Assembly: GCF_040436405.1 (NCBI RefSeq)
Contig: NZ_AP031575.1
Coordinates: 496,001 to 560,000 of the forward strand
DNA: 64,000 nucleotides
Source of the DNA: Marinomonas sp. THO17
GTDB lineage: Bacteria > Pseudomonadota > Gammaproteobacteria > Pseudomonadales > Marinomonadaceae
Reading direction: 5' to 3'
In this document: positions 17,415 to 26,139 of the stretch, in pieces
How the letters are laid out: each line of letters begins with the position of its first letter
How positions within the stretch are numbered: position 1 is the stretch's first letter
Made by a program: the position numbers and the translations under genes
The notes under the pieces: model-generated
The model's database searches: none
The model's input: only the letters and a program-made list of their open reading frames with translations
What the model was told of the DNA's origin: nothing

Positions 17415-17880
17415 GGCCATCCTCCAATGGGCTGTTTTTTTTGGAAACAGCCTGTAGGGAAACAGCTTGCGCTGAGACATCTTGCCAATCTTCAATTAAA
17501 CAACAAATAGAATGACCATTCGGCACGCCGTCTGGCATAGATTCCCAAGTTGCTAAAGCCGCTTCCATGTTGGCGAGATGCGCTTGTAACTGCGCTATCT
17601 TAGCCTTGGTTTGAGGTACTTTTTGCTGGAGTAGATCCCGTACGGTAGGGCAAGGAGAATCACCATTATCAGACTGCTGCAGAATGTTTTCGACCTGCTT
17701 AAGGCTAAAGCCAAGTTCAGTCGCTTGACGAATAAATTTCAGCCGTTGCAACGCCTTATTGTCATACAGTTGATACTGGTTATCAGGGTGTCGTTCGGCT
17801 GTGATCAGGCCCAAGCGAGTGTAATACCGAACGGTATCTGGGCTAACTAAGGCTTTTTTTGCTATTTCACTGACGCGCAT
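17398..17880 (-). CDS. MerR-family metal-responsive regulator of copA
   Basis: Activator that senses a metal ion and remodels the promoter it binds. The 160-residue protein has the MerR DNA-binding region (VSEIAKKALVSPDTVRYYTRLGLI, residues 3-26) and a long dimer helix. It has Cys residues in SPCPTVRDLL and a C-terminal SICCLIEDW, where a metal site would sit. This double-Cys tail is closer to ZntR/CadR-like regulators than to CueR, although its partner is a copper ATPase. The ATG at 17880 has TAGGAG seven bases upstream. Copper response is inferred from context. Confidence 0.82.
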   Translation of the reverse strand: MRVSEIAKKALVSPDTVRYYTRLGLITAERHPDNQYQLYDNKALQRLKFIRQATELGFSLKQVENILQQSDNGDSPCPTVRDLLQQKVPQTKAKIAQLQAHLANMEAALATWESMPDGVPNGHSICCLIEDWQDVSAQAVSLQAVSKKNSPLEDGHDGSK

Positions 17881-17970
17881 ACCCACTCCTAATGTCATTC
17901 ATTCTAAAAAGATAAACTAATAGCTTGAGTATAAAACCTATGAGTAACACACAGGTCAAACATTAAGACA

Positions 17971-18006
17971 AAAAAAACCGACCTGCATTTTTGCACATCG
18001 GTTCGA
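17971..18006 (-). terminator. Terminator after ndh
   Basis: Read on the minus strand, AACCGA...TGCA pairs with TGCA...TCGGTT around an AAAA loop, with two imperfect pairs, followed by eight T. It separates ndh from merR. Confidence 0.72.
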
Positions 18007-18044
18007 CAAGAAAGGTAAGAATCCGTTTTTTTAAAGGTAAAGCC

Positions 18045-19334
18045 TTAATGAAGTTTTAATTTGGGTTTTACCACCTTGCCAATTTTCTGTGCAGCCATAA
18101 TCACAGTAGCTTTGATCCAGCCGTGAATGGCAATCAAATGCAATCGATACAAGGACACATACACAAAACGCGCTAAACGACCTTCAATAAACATAGAACG
18201 ACTGCTCAGGTTGCCCATCAAGCTGCCCACAGTACTGTAACGACTTAGATTAACGAGTGAACCGTAATCCTTGTATACGTAGTCTTTCTGAGTTTCACCA
18301 AGAAAAGCGGATTTAATGTTGTCGAACACCAAGGATGCCATCTGATGTGCAGATTGAGCACGTGGCGGCACAAATGAGCCATCTGCTTGTTTGCAAGCAC
18401 AGCAATCACCTATCACATAAACATTGTCGAACTCTGTGGTTTGTAAACTGGGTTTCACCAAAATCTGATTGTTTCTTGTGGTTTCAAAGCCCTCAATCTG
18501 TGCCACAAAGTCAGGGGCTTTCACGCCGGCGGCCCAAATCATGAGGTTAGCATCAATGGTAGCTTCCTCAGCGGTTTGAAAACCACCATCAAAAGCGCGA
18601 ACCACACGGGTTTTTTCGCTGATTTTAACGCCCAAATGGGCAAGTTCTTTGGCGGCTAAGCCAGCAATACGATCTGGCAAGGCCGGTAATATTCGCTCAC
18701 CTGCTTCAATTAATTCCACTTGAACACGCTTACCAGACATCTCTGGCATGCCATAAGATTTAAGCAATTCTGCCACATGGAAAAGTTCAGCGGAAAGCTC
18801 AACTCCCGTTGCACCACCACCGACAATGGCCAATTTCAGTTTGGAGTCACCGCCTTCTTGGTGAATACGCAAAAATTGTTGCAATAAGGCTTGCTGAAAG
18901 CGCTCAGCTTGACGATGAGAGTCCAAGAAATAACAATGCTCTGCCACGCCGGGGGTGCCAAAGTCGTTACTCACGCTACCCACCGCCATGACTAAGATGT
19001 CGTAACTAAGACTGCGTTCTGGTAAAACTTGGTGGCCTTTATCGTCTTCAATGGCCGCAAGGGTTAACACTCGCTCCTTGGGGTCAACATTGATCAGGGT
19101 GCCAAGTTGAAACTGATAGTGATGTTTGGCTGCGTGAGCTCGGTAATTTAAACCATCATTGTTGATGTCTAACGAGCCTGTTGCCACCTCATGAAGCAAG
19201 GGCTTCCAAATGTGCGTCTGACTTCTGTCAATCAATACCACTTCGGCTTGACGTTTTTTACCAAACACTTTGCCAAGCTTGGTCACTAGCTCTAAACCGC
19301 CAGCGCCACCGCCTACCACCACAATCTTTTTCAT
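18045..19334 (-). CDS. ndh: Type II NADH dehydrogenase
   Basis: Single-subunit flavoprotein that passes electrons from NADH to quinone without pumping protons, on the inner face of the membrane. The 429-residue protein has the FAD motif VVVGGGAGGLEL at residues 4-15 and the NADH motif AIVGGGATGVELSAEL near residue 170. A basic amphipathic C-terminal tail (about 385-429) may hold it to the membrane. I chose the ATG at 19334, with AGGTGG five bases upstream, over a GTG three codons earlier. A terminator follows. Confidence 0.9.
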   Translation of the reverse strand: MKKIVVVGGGAGGLELVTKLGKVFGKKRQAEVVLIDRSQTHIWKPLLHEVATGSLDINNDGLNYRAHAAKHHYQFQLGTLINVDPKERVLTLAAIEDDKGHQVLPERSLSYDILVMAVGSVSNDFGTPGVAEHCYFLDSHRQAERFQQALLQQFLRIHQEGGDSKLKLAIVGGGATGVELSAELFHVAELLKSYGMPEMSGKRVQVELIEAGERILPALPDRIAGLAAKELAHLGVKISEKTRVVRAFDGGFQTAEEATIDANLMIWAAGVKAPDFVAQIEGFETTRNNQILVKPSLQTTEFDNVYVIGDCCACKQADGSFVPPRAQSAHQMASLVFDNIKSAFLGETQKDYVYKDYGSLVNLSRYSTVGSLMGNLSSRSMFIEGRLARFVYVSLYRLHLIAIHGWIKATVIMAAQKIGKVVKPKLKLH

Positions 19335-19357
19335 ATGTGCCACCTATAAACATTGAA

Positions 19358-19395
19358 TTATCGGGAAAAGATTCCACAAAACCCTTTCCCGATAA
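19358..19395. other. Inverted repeat between yaiI and ndh
   Basis: Arms TTATCGGGAAA and TTTCCCGATAA pair perfectly over 11 bp with a 16-nt loop. No T-tract follows on either strand. It lies just downstream of yaiI and just upstream of ndh, so it could be an operator, a weak terminator or part of the ndh leader. Confidence 0.45.
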
Positions 19396-19418
19396 GACAG
19401 TAAGGCCTTTTATTATTA

Positions 19419-19871
19419 TCAATGATTTTGTCGTTGAGCCAAGAGTTTATCCAGGGTATTCGCAAATACCATTCTATCTTGTTGACTGAAACTGGCTGGC
19501 CCACCTGTTTGCACGCCAGAAGAACGCATCTGCTCCATGAAATCGCGCATATTCAAACGCTGGCGTATGTTTTCCTTAGTATACAACTCACCCCTAGGAT
19601 TAATGGCCACAGCACCCTTATCAATGATTTCAGAAGCCAAGGGAATATCAGCCGTAATAACAATATCTTCAGCCGTCGCCTCTTCCACTATGTAATTGTC
19701 CGCCACATCGAATCCGGAACTTACCACTCGACGTTCAATCCATTTAGATGGTGGAATAGACACTGCTTGGTTAGCGACAAGAATACAAGGAATTTGAACG
19801 CGTTCAGCGGCACGAAACAGAATGTTTTTAATCACATTTGGACAAGCATCCGCATCAACCCATAAACGCAT
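19419..19871 (-). CDS. yaiI: YaiI/YqxD family protein (DUF188, PIN-like)
   Basis: Conserved protein of unknown cellular role with a fold related to PIN-type nucleases. The 150-residue product has the family opening [16 protein letters not shown], the acidic motif [18 protein letters not shown] near residue 65, and the [12 protein letters not shown] segment near the C-terminus. All expected acidic residues look present. It is a single gene on the minus strand. I do not assign a substrate. Confidence 0.88.
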   Translation of the reverse strand: MRLWVDADACPNVIKNILFRAAERVQIPCILVANQAVSIPPSKWIERRVVSSGFDVADNYIVEEATAEDIVITADIPLASEIIDKGAVAINPRGELYTKENIRQRLNMRDFMEQMRSSGVQTGGPASFSQQDRMVFANTLDKLLAQRQNH

Positions 19872-19940
19872 AAGAACTCCTTATTAAATAAGGCGTTATT
19901 ATTAGCCAGAGAAAGTATTAAATCCAGTTCAATCTACTAG

Positions 19941-19969
19941 AAAACAAGGAGGCATAACCTCCTTGTTTT
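19941..19969. terminator. Terminator after ETF-QO gene
   Basis: A 12-bp perfect stem AAAACAAGGAGG / CCTCCTTGTTTT with a 5-nt loop. A/T tracts at both ends allow function on either strand; the minus-strand ETF-QO gene ends just to the right. Confidence 0.8.
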
Positions 19970-20000
19970 ACACAAGGGTGACTTTGTAAGCGACAAATGA

Positions 20001-21650
20001 TCACATATTGGGGTAATTTGGCCCGCCAGCTCCTTCCGGCGTCACCCAAGTAATGTTTTGTGAAGGGTCTTTAATGTCGCAGGTTTTACAATGAATACAG
20101 TTTTGAGCGTTGATTTGAAAACTGGATGCGCCTTCCGCTTCCACCACTTCATAAACACCCGCCGGACAATATCGCTGAGCAGGCTCAGCATATTTTGGTA
20201 AGTTGGTGCCAAGGGGAATATTGGCATCGGCCAAACGCAAATGACAAGGTTGATCTTCCTCGTGATTGGTATTGGATAAAAATACCGAGGACAACTTATC
20301 AAAGCTTAACAAACCATCTGGTTTTTTATAATCTGGTGCCGTATGTTTATTTGCGGTTTCTAGACAAGCGTAATCTGGCGTCATGTCATTGAAGCTAAGA
20401 GGAAGATTACCCGCAAAGATATTTTGATCCAACCAGTTGTAAGCCCCGCCCCAGAAAGTTCCCAACTTATGCATCACTGGAACAAAATTACGTGCCCGCT
20501 GCAATTCCTTGCCCAACCAAGATGAAGTTAACACTTCATCAAAATGAGCAAGCTCAGACACATAACTATCCGCTTGTAAGGCATCATAAACCGTGTCTGC
20601 AGCAAGCATGCCGCTCTTCATTGCGGTATGGGTGCCTTTAATTTTAGCAGGGTTAAGGGTGCCCGCATCGCAACCAATAATCAGGCCACCTGGGAAGCTT
20701 AACTTGGGCAATGAAGACCAACCGCCTTTGGCAATCGCTCGCGCACCATAGGAAACTCGCTTACCCCCTTCAAGGTGCTTAGCAATCAATGGGTGATGTT
20801 TGTAACGCTGAAACTCATCATAAGGACTTAGATAAGGGTTTTTATAGTTCAAGTCGACAATCAAGCCGACGACGACTTGGTTATTTTCAAGGTGGTACAA
20901 GAAACCACCGCCACCTGCTTCTTTACCTAACGGCCAGCCTGCTGTATGAATGACGGTGCCAGGCTTACTCATTTCAGCAGGCACATCCCAAAGCTCTTTA
21001 ATACCTAGGCCATAATGTTGTGGCGCTTTGCCTTCATCTAGCTTGTATTGAGCAATAAGTTCTTTGCCCAAGTGACCACGACAGCCTTCTGAGAAAATGG
21101 TGTATTTGGCTTTTAACAGCATACCTGGCATATAGCTGTCTTTTTCCGAACCGTCTTCAGCGATGCCCATGTCGCCGGTAATGATGCCTTGCACATTACC
21201 CTCTTCATCGTATGCCAATTGGGCTGCAGAAAATCCTGGAAAGACTTCCACGCCAAGATTTTCCGCTTGTTCCGCCAACCAGCGCGTAAGATTGCCAAGG
21301 CTGATAATGTAATTGCCTTCATTGTGTAAGGTTTTTGGCATCATCCAACTGCTCAATTTGCGAGCAGCGCTTTCTGAGCTCAACCAATGCAATTCATCGA
21401 CATTAACTTTCGTTTCCAGTGGTGCGCCCATCTCCTGCCAATCTGGGAACAACTCGGTTAAGGCTTTGGGGTCAACAACGGCACCCGATAAAATGTGGGC
21501 ACCAATTTCAGAGCCTTTTTCAACCAAACACACACTGATCTCTTTTTCGTCAGCCTGAGCTTTTTGCATGATGCGACACGCAGTGGAAAGACCTGCTGGG
21601 CCACCACCGACAATCACCACATCAAATTCCATTACTTCTCTTTCTGTCAT
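20001..21650 (-). CDS. Electron-transfer flavoprotein-ubiquinone oxidoreductase
   Basis: Carries electrons from reduced ETF to ubiquinone, linking acyl-CoA dehydrogenases to the respiratory chain. The 549-residue protein has the FAD motif VVIVGGGPAGLS near the start, the family segment GAHILSGAVVDPKAL, and the C-terminal [4Fe-4S] ligands in RYCPAGVYEV and NCIHCKTCDIKDP. I use the ATG at 21650 because GGGAGG lies four bases upstream. The acyl-CoA dehydrogenase gene lies 44 bp upstream on the same strand, so donor and acceptor systems are probably co-expressed. The ETF subunit genes are not in the window. Confidence 0.94.
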   Translation of the reverse strand: MTEREVMEFDVVIVGGGPAGLSTACRIMQKAQADEKEISVCLVEKGSEIGAHILSGAVVDPKALTELFPDWQEMGAPLETKVNVDELHWLSSESAARKLSSWMMPKTLHNEGNYIISLGNLTRWLAEQAENLGVEVFPGFSAAQLAYDEEGNVQGIITGDMGIAEDGSEKDSYMPGMLLKAKYTIFSEGCRGHLGKELIAQYKLDEGKAPQHYGLGIKELWDVPAEMSKPGTVIHTAGWPLGKEAGGGGFLYHLENNQVVVGLIVDLNYKNPYLSPYDEFQRYKHHPLIAKHLEGGKRVSYGARAIAKGGWSSLPKLSFPGGLIIGCDAGTLNPAKIKGTHTAMKSGMLAADTVYDALQADSYVSELAHFDEVLTSSWLGKELQRARNFVPVMHKLGTFWGGAYNWLDQNIFAGNLPLSFNDMTPDYACLETANKHTAPDYKKPDGLLSFDKLSSVFLSNTNHEEDQPCHLRLADANIPLGTNLPKYAEPAQRYCPAGVYEVVEAEGASSFQINAQNCIHCKTCDIKDPSQNITWVTPEGAGGPNYPNM

Positions 21651-21694
21651 ACTGCCTCCCAACAAGGGCAAATTTTTATTGTTATTTCGCGATA

Positions 21695-23464
21695 TTAACG
21701 CGCAAAACTCGCTTCATTCAGCACTTCTACCGATTCACGACCAGACTCAATGGCCAGATAGAATGCACTTGCTCTTGGCAAAATATGATCACAATAAAAG
21801 ATCACGGACTGACGCCAAGATTGCTTTTGCTGTGTGTCCATTTGGGAATCTTGTTGACTGACAAACAAGGCTTTGACTTGCAGCCAAGCACCAATCACGT
21901 AACCCATTAACATCATGTAAGCATAGGCGGAACCTGTGCCTAGTCTAGTGTCTTTTTGCATTGCAGCTAAACACAAATCGGTGGCTTGTTTGGCCTGCTC
22001 TATCGCCTTCGCCAGTTTTTCCAGCGGCGCATCTGTAACGGCGCCTTGCCACTGCTCTAGGTCGCTGGCCATTTCAACCAACAAATCCTGCACAGCAGCA
22101 CCTTGATCGGCGTAGAGTTTACGTCCAATCAAGTCGATGGCCTGTATGCCATTGGTGCCTTCATAGATAGGTAGGATTCGAGCATCACGAGCATGTTGGG
22201 CAACCCCCGTCTCTTCAATAAAGCCCATGCCACCGTGCACCTGAATCGCTAATGAGGTAATTTCTTGAGCTTGCTCAGTGATCCAGCCTTTTACAATGGG
22301 CGTGTAAAGTGCGGTGCGAGCCATGGCCTTTGCTTTTACTTCATCATTAGCGAGATGAGATAAGTCATTCTCTATTGCCGCCACATAAATTAATGAACGC
22401 ATGGCATCAATTTGTGACTTCATTGTCATCAGCATACGCAATACATCTGGGTGCTCAATAATGAAGGCTTTGCCCGAACCATCTGCTTTCATGCCTTGCT
22501 TGCGTTCTTTGGCATAAGCCAATGCTTGCTGATAAGCCCGCTCCGCGATGGCAAGTCCCTGTAAACCAACCCCTTGTCGAGCGTTATTCATCATAGTAAA
22601 CATGGCTTTTAAGCCCTGATGCTTTTCACCCACTAGGTAACCCAACGCTCCTTCTTTTTCACCAAAACTCATCACACAGGTGGGCGATGCATGAATCCCC
22701 AGCTTGTGCTCCACAGAAACCACTTGCACATCGTTACGCTGTGAAGGCTCTCCGGCATCGTCTAATAAGAATTTTGGTGCTAGGAACAGAGAAATCCCTT
22801 TAACCCCCTCAGGCGCGTTAGGAAGACGAGCTAACACCAAATGAATGATGTTGTCACTCATTTGATGATCACCCCAGGTAATGTAGATTTTTTGCCCCTT
22901 GATACGGTAAGCATCACCATCCGGTGTGGCTTTACAAGCAATCGCAGCAAGATCAGAGCCTGCGGAAGGCTCGGTTAGGTTCATGGTGCCAGCCCATTCT
23001 CCACTGAGCATTTTGGGAAGGTATTGTGCTTTTAATTCAGTACTTGCATGATGGCTAATGGCTTCGATTGCACCATGACTTAACAAAGGGCACAGAGAAA
23101 ATGCTAAGTTTGCAGATTGAACGCCTTCATTAATGGCTGTGGCAATGAAAGAAGGTAAGCCTTGGCCACCGTATTGCGGATCACCAGAAAGACCTACCCA
23201 ACCACCCTCAGCGTAAGCTTTGAATGCTTCTTTAAAGCCCTTGGCTTCATGAACTTGGCCATTTTCAACCCGTGATCCTTCACTGTCACCACTGGCATTG
23301 ATAGGCGCAATCACTTGCTCTGCCAATTTACCAGCTTCACCCAGAATGGCTTCTAACAGCTCCTGATCAATCGGTTCATCAAGGTAAGGCGCCAGCTTAT
23401 TCATGTTAGCAACAGAAAGTAAGCTGAATAAAATATCGTTAACAGGATATTGGTAGTCGCTCAT
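21695..23464 (-). CDS. Acyl-CoA dehydrogenase, large FadE/DmdC-like type
   Basis: Flavoenzyme that introduces a 2,3 double bond into an acyl-CoA and passes electrons to ETF. At 589 residues it has the extra C-terminal helical domain found in DmdC-like enzymes. Signatures are GTMNLTEPSAGSDLAAI near residue 160, KIYITWGDHQM near 195, EHKLGIHASPTCVMSFG near 265 and the catalytic-base region LPIYEGTNGIQAIDL near 430. The arrangement and wording resemble DmdC (3-methylmercaptopropionyl-CoA dehydrogenase of DMSP breakdown) as I remember it, but a fatty acyl-CoA substrate is equally possible. ETF-QO is the next gene. Confidence 0.85.
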   Translation of the reverse strand: MSDYQYPVNDILFSLLSVANMNKLAPYLDEPIDQELLEAILGEAGKLAEQVIAPINASGDSEGSRVENGQVHEAKGFKEAFKAYAEGGWVGLSGDPQYGGQGLPSFIATAINEGVQSANLAFSLCPLLSHGAIEAISHHASTELKAQYLPKMLSGEWAGTMNLTEPSAGSDLAAIACKATPDGDAYRIKGQKIYITWGDHQMSDNIIHLVLARLPNAPEGVKGISLFLAPKFLLDDAGEPSQRNDVQVVSVEHKLGIHASPTCVMSFGEKEGALGYLVGEKHQGLKAMFTMMNNARQGVGLQGLAIAERAYQQALAYAKERKQGMKADGSGKAFIIEHPDVLRMLMTMKSQIDAMRSLIYVAAIENDLSHLANDEVKAKAMARTALYTPIVKGWITEQAQEITSLAIQVHGGMGFIEETGVAQHARDARILPIYEGTNGIQAIDLIGRKLYADQGAAVQDLLVEMASDLEQWQGAVTDAPLEKLAKAIEQAKQATDLCLAAMQKDTRLGTGSAYAYMMLMGYVIGAWLQVKALFVSQQDSQMDTQQKQSWRQSVIFYCDHILPRASAFYLAIESGRESVEVLNEASFAR

Positions 23465-23594
23465 TTTTTATTCTCCGGTATAGGTTATCCGAGCGGATGT
23501 ATACCTATAGAATGGAAAAAGAAAGCCAATTCCTCAATAACATTTCTAACCTATATTTCTAACAATTCCAATCAGCCGCTTTGACAACAGGATA

Positions 23595-24668
23595 TCAGTG
23601 CCTGTTATCTGGGCGCTTCATCTCCTTACCAAACTTTAAATATTCCTCACTTTTTCGGTATTCACCGGGTGTCATTCCAGTCCATTTTTTAAACGAACGG
23701 AAAAACGCACTGGGTTCATCAAAGCCCATTAAGGCGGCAATATCATTGATACTGAGCTGCGGAGCATTCATATAAGTGATAGCAGCCTCTTTGCGACACT
23801 CGTCTTTTATTTGTTGGTAGGAGGTCTGTTCATCGTTCAAACGACGACGTAAGGTTGAGACACTCATATTTAATGCACTGGCCACTTCATCCGCACTGGG
23901 CATTTCGCGCGAAAAGTCTTTACCTAACATGGCCATGACTTGCGATTTTAAGCTGTTGTCATTCTCTACCATAACCAACAGCTGATAAGGCGCGGTTTTT
24001 AAAAAACCGCGTAAGCTGTCTTCTGTCTGTACGATTGGCATATCCAAATAGCTGGCCGGAAATACCAAGGCATTGGCATGCTGGTTAAATTTCACTTCCG
24101 ATTGAAAAAGGGTTTTGTAATATTCCACATCGTCTGGTCTTTCGTTGGTAAAATACGCAGCCTTTAGATGCAAACGACGGCCAATTAACCAGCAAATAAA
24201 GTGATGCCACATAGACAAGGTGGTTCTTAGTTGTTCGTTGGATTCAGGTGTCACTAAGCTTTCAATATTTTGGTCAGACGAACTCAATGGACCAAATGTC
24301 ACCAAGGCAAAACGCCCTTTTTTGATCAACACAGGTTTTATGGTAGGGCCACGACAAATTTCATAAAAGTCACTGCAACGATATAAAGCATGTGCCAAAC
24401 TGCGAGCATGAATAATGGATAAGCACATCATACGAAATGCGCCATTCGGAATTTTACCACCACTTAGCATGCCAAACGACTCGTCTTGCATCAGCCACAT
24501 GAGTTTTTGATACAAGATGCCAAATCGGTAAGCAGAAAAAGTATCCTTGTTCTCTAACTCGTCTGGCGTAATTTCAAGACTCTCTAAAACCGCCTCCCGA
24601 TCAAGTCCTTGCTTCTCCACTGCTTTTAAAAGATAGCGGACACTCGACATAGGAACAGTAGCTTTCAA
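23595..24668 (-). CDS. AraC-family transcriptional regulator
   Basis: The 357-residue protein has an N-terminal arabinose-binding-like domain of the OruR/ArgR type (about residues 1-200, SVRYLLKAVEKQGLDREAVL onward). A C-terminal AraC DNA-binding domain has two helix-turn-helix units: ADEVASALNMSVSTLRRRL near 265 and SINDIAALMGFDEPSAFFRSF near 312. A TTG at 24668 with AAGGTG six bases upstream is my preferred start; a GTG three codons earlier and an ATG further in are alternatives. It lies upstream of the acyl-CoA dehydrogenase gene on the same strand and may control it. Confidence 0.83.
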   Translation of the reverse strand: MKATVPMSSVRYLLKAVEKQGLDREAVLESLEITPDELENKDTFSAYRFGILYQKLMWLMQDESFGMLSGGKIPNGAFRMMCLSIIHARSLAHALYRCSDFYEICRGPTIKPVLIKKGRFALVTFGPLSSSDQNIESLVTPESNEQLRTTLSMWHHFICWLIGRRLHLKAAYFTNERPDDVEYYKTLFQSEVKFNQHANALVFPASYLDMPIVQTEDSLRGFLKTAPYQLLVMVENDNSLKSQVMAMLGKDFSREMPSADEVASALNMSVSTLRRRLNDEQTSYQQIKDECRKEAAITYMNAPQLSINDIAALMGFDEPSAFFRSFKKWTGMTPGEYRKSEEYLKFGKEMKRPDNRH

Positions 24669-24730
24669 TCTTATCACCTTAGTAATTTGTAAATGGTAGT
24701 CAGTGTGTTGTTAAGTATACGGACAAAACA

Positions 24731-24755
24731 TAAAAAAAGGCTGCGCTGCAGCCTT
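24731..24755 (-). terminator. Terminator after the 115-residue protein gene
   Basis: Read on the minus strand, AAGGCTGC / GCAGCCTT closes over a 3-nt loop and is followed by a run of seven T. Confidence 0.8.
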
Positions 24756-24777
24756 ATTTTATTTTACATGCTTTTGC

Positions 24778-25125
24778 TTAATTTTCTTCTGTAAATGCAG
24801 ACAACAACTCATCAACGGACAAGTCCTCACTGTCAGAGTCGATGGCGGTATTAAACGCTTTGTTGTCTTGTGGCTTCTCACTATCCGGTTTTACGAAAAC
24901 AAAACGACGAGGGCGAACAGTTTGTACGGCCTCTTCTTTCTCTGGCAAAAGCCCTAAACGCTCTAATTTTTTATGCGCTTGTTCTTTACGCTGCTTTGCT
25001 TTTTTGGTGGTAAATCGGCGCACAGACGATGCTTTACGAGCCTTATTTTGCTCTTTCATCATCTCTTTTGAACCCGTTTTACCCAGTTTTCCACGCATGG
25101 AGCGTGATTTTTTAACTCGAGCCAT
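24778..25125 (-). CDS. Small protein with basic N-terminal and acidic C-terminal halves, function unknown
   Basis: I do not recognise this 115-residue family. The first 55 residues are extremely rich in Lys and Arg (MARVKKSRSMRGKLGKTG and onward), and the last 35 are rich in Asp, Glu and Ser and end in DELLSAFTEEN. No membrane segment or Cys is present. Such a charge split suggests a nucleic-acid or ribosome-associated protein, but this is inference. GAGAGG precedes the ATG and a good terminator follows, so it is very probably a real single-gene unit. Confidence 0.7.
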   Translation of the reverse strand: MARVKKSRSMRGKLGKTGSKEMMKEQNKARKASSVRRFTTKKAKQRKEQAHKKLERLGLLPEKEEAVQTVRPRRFVFVKPDSEKPQDNKAFNTAIDSDSEDLSVDELLSAFTEEN

Positions 25126-25184
25126 AATTTCCTCTCTTTAACGCGCGCATTGTAACAGCGAATAAAGCTTAGGTCATCCGTGGC

Positions 25185-25616
25185 TTAACAACTGCCTTTA
25201 AAGGCCCTATGACCCGTCTTACGATGCTGCCCCATTTCCCCCAATAACTGACGAATCGAAGAAGTGTCGTTTGCCGCTAAGGCCGCGCCTAAATCGTCTA
25301 AGGTTTTAAGGGTTTCATCAATCAAAGCAACATATTCTTGAGAGGCATCGTGAAGAGCTTGCCCTTTGAGACCTTCCATTTCAAATTGATGAGGTCGCAC
25401 ATCACGTGATTTTTCAAAAGCCGAAATCAAACCCTCAAGGTATTGTGAGGCCGCTTGATTATCGCCCGCTTTTACTTCACTCGACAAACCACGTAAATCG
25501 TTTTTTATGTCCTGCATATAACCATGTAATGCCGTATCATCACAGCTACCATGCGCGTATGTCGCTGAAGAAAACAAAACAGTAAAAAGTGCACCGGCCA
25601 GCAAACTTTTTTTCAT
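25185..25616 (-). CDS. cybC: Cytochrome b562 family protein, periplasmic
   Basis: Small soluble four-helix-bundle haem protein of the periplasm, thought to carry electrons or buffer haem. The 143-residue precursor starts with a signal peptide (MKKSLLAGALFTVLFSSATYA). The mature part has a Met in YMQDIKNDLRGL near its N-terminus and a His in HRKTGHRAFKG near its end, the positions of the two axial haem ligands. Two Cys, one after the signal peptide and one as the last residue, could form a disulphide joining the termini. The ATG at 25616 has AAGGG eight bases upstream. Confidence 0.75.
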   Translation of the reverse strand: MKKSLLAGALFTVLFSSATYAHGSCDDTALHGYMQDIKNDLRGLSSEVKAGDNQAASQYLEGLISAFEKSRDVRPHQFEMEGLKGQALHDASQEYVALIDETLKTLDDLGAALAANDTSSIRQLLGEMGQHRKTGHRAFKGSC

Positions 25617-25841
25617 GATAAATACCCTTTTATTCACTCGTTGATTAATAATATAGTTTAGCAAGGTGCGAACAAGCTCACTGATTTCAGTATTAAAGGC
25701 TGATGCGTACCTTCCTTAGATTCCCACAATGATTAACATAGCATTGATCCATTGATAGACACTAGTATTTCTATTGAGTTCAATAATGTATCTAGAGGTG
25801 AGTCTGAATACTGGTCGAAAAAAGCGTAAGCTAGAGGGAGA

Positions 25842-26135
25842 GTGAAAAGGTTGAAATTATTTCTAGGGTTGCTGGTTGTTTTCAGCAGTTCATTCAGTTT
25901 GGCGGAATGCACAGATCGAGATGCAAAAGCGGCCTCAGATGAAGCCGCTCAAAAATACGTTGCCGGAAAAACCTTCAAGCGCGCCATGGTACTTAAAAGG
26001 CATTTACCCAGTAAACGCAAAGAAGTCGCCAGTTACCTATACGTAAAATCTGACGATCTCTATTACACTGTTTTTTCATTGGTGAATTCTAAATGCGAAG
26101 CTCAAGTCATTAAGCGCACAAATGGTAAACATTAA
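25842..26135 (+). CDS. Small secreted protein of unknown function
   Basis: A 97-residue product with a signal peptide (about residues 1-21, ending FSLAE) and a mature part of about 76 residues with two Cys, one near each end, that could form a disulphide. The start is a GTG with GAGGGAG just upstream; a TTG three codons later is an alternative. The mature sequence is basic with no motif I recognise. It ends 4 bp before the convergent Lon-like gene, so the two transcripts must overlap at their 3' ends. Confidence 0.55.
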   Translation: MKRLKLFLGLLVVFSSSFSLAECTDRDAKAASDEAAQKYVAGKTFKRAMVLKRHLPSKRKEVASYLYVKSDDLYYTVFSLVNSKCEAQVIKRTNGKH

Positions 26136-26139
26136 TGCA

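Noticed and set aside
14832-17495. Longer copA start at 17495
   Set aside because: It would overlap the merR gene by about 100 bp and lacks a binding site, while GGAGG precedes the ATG at 17414.
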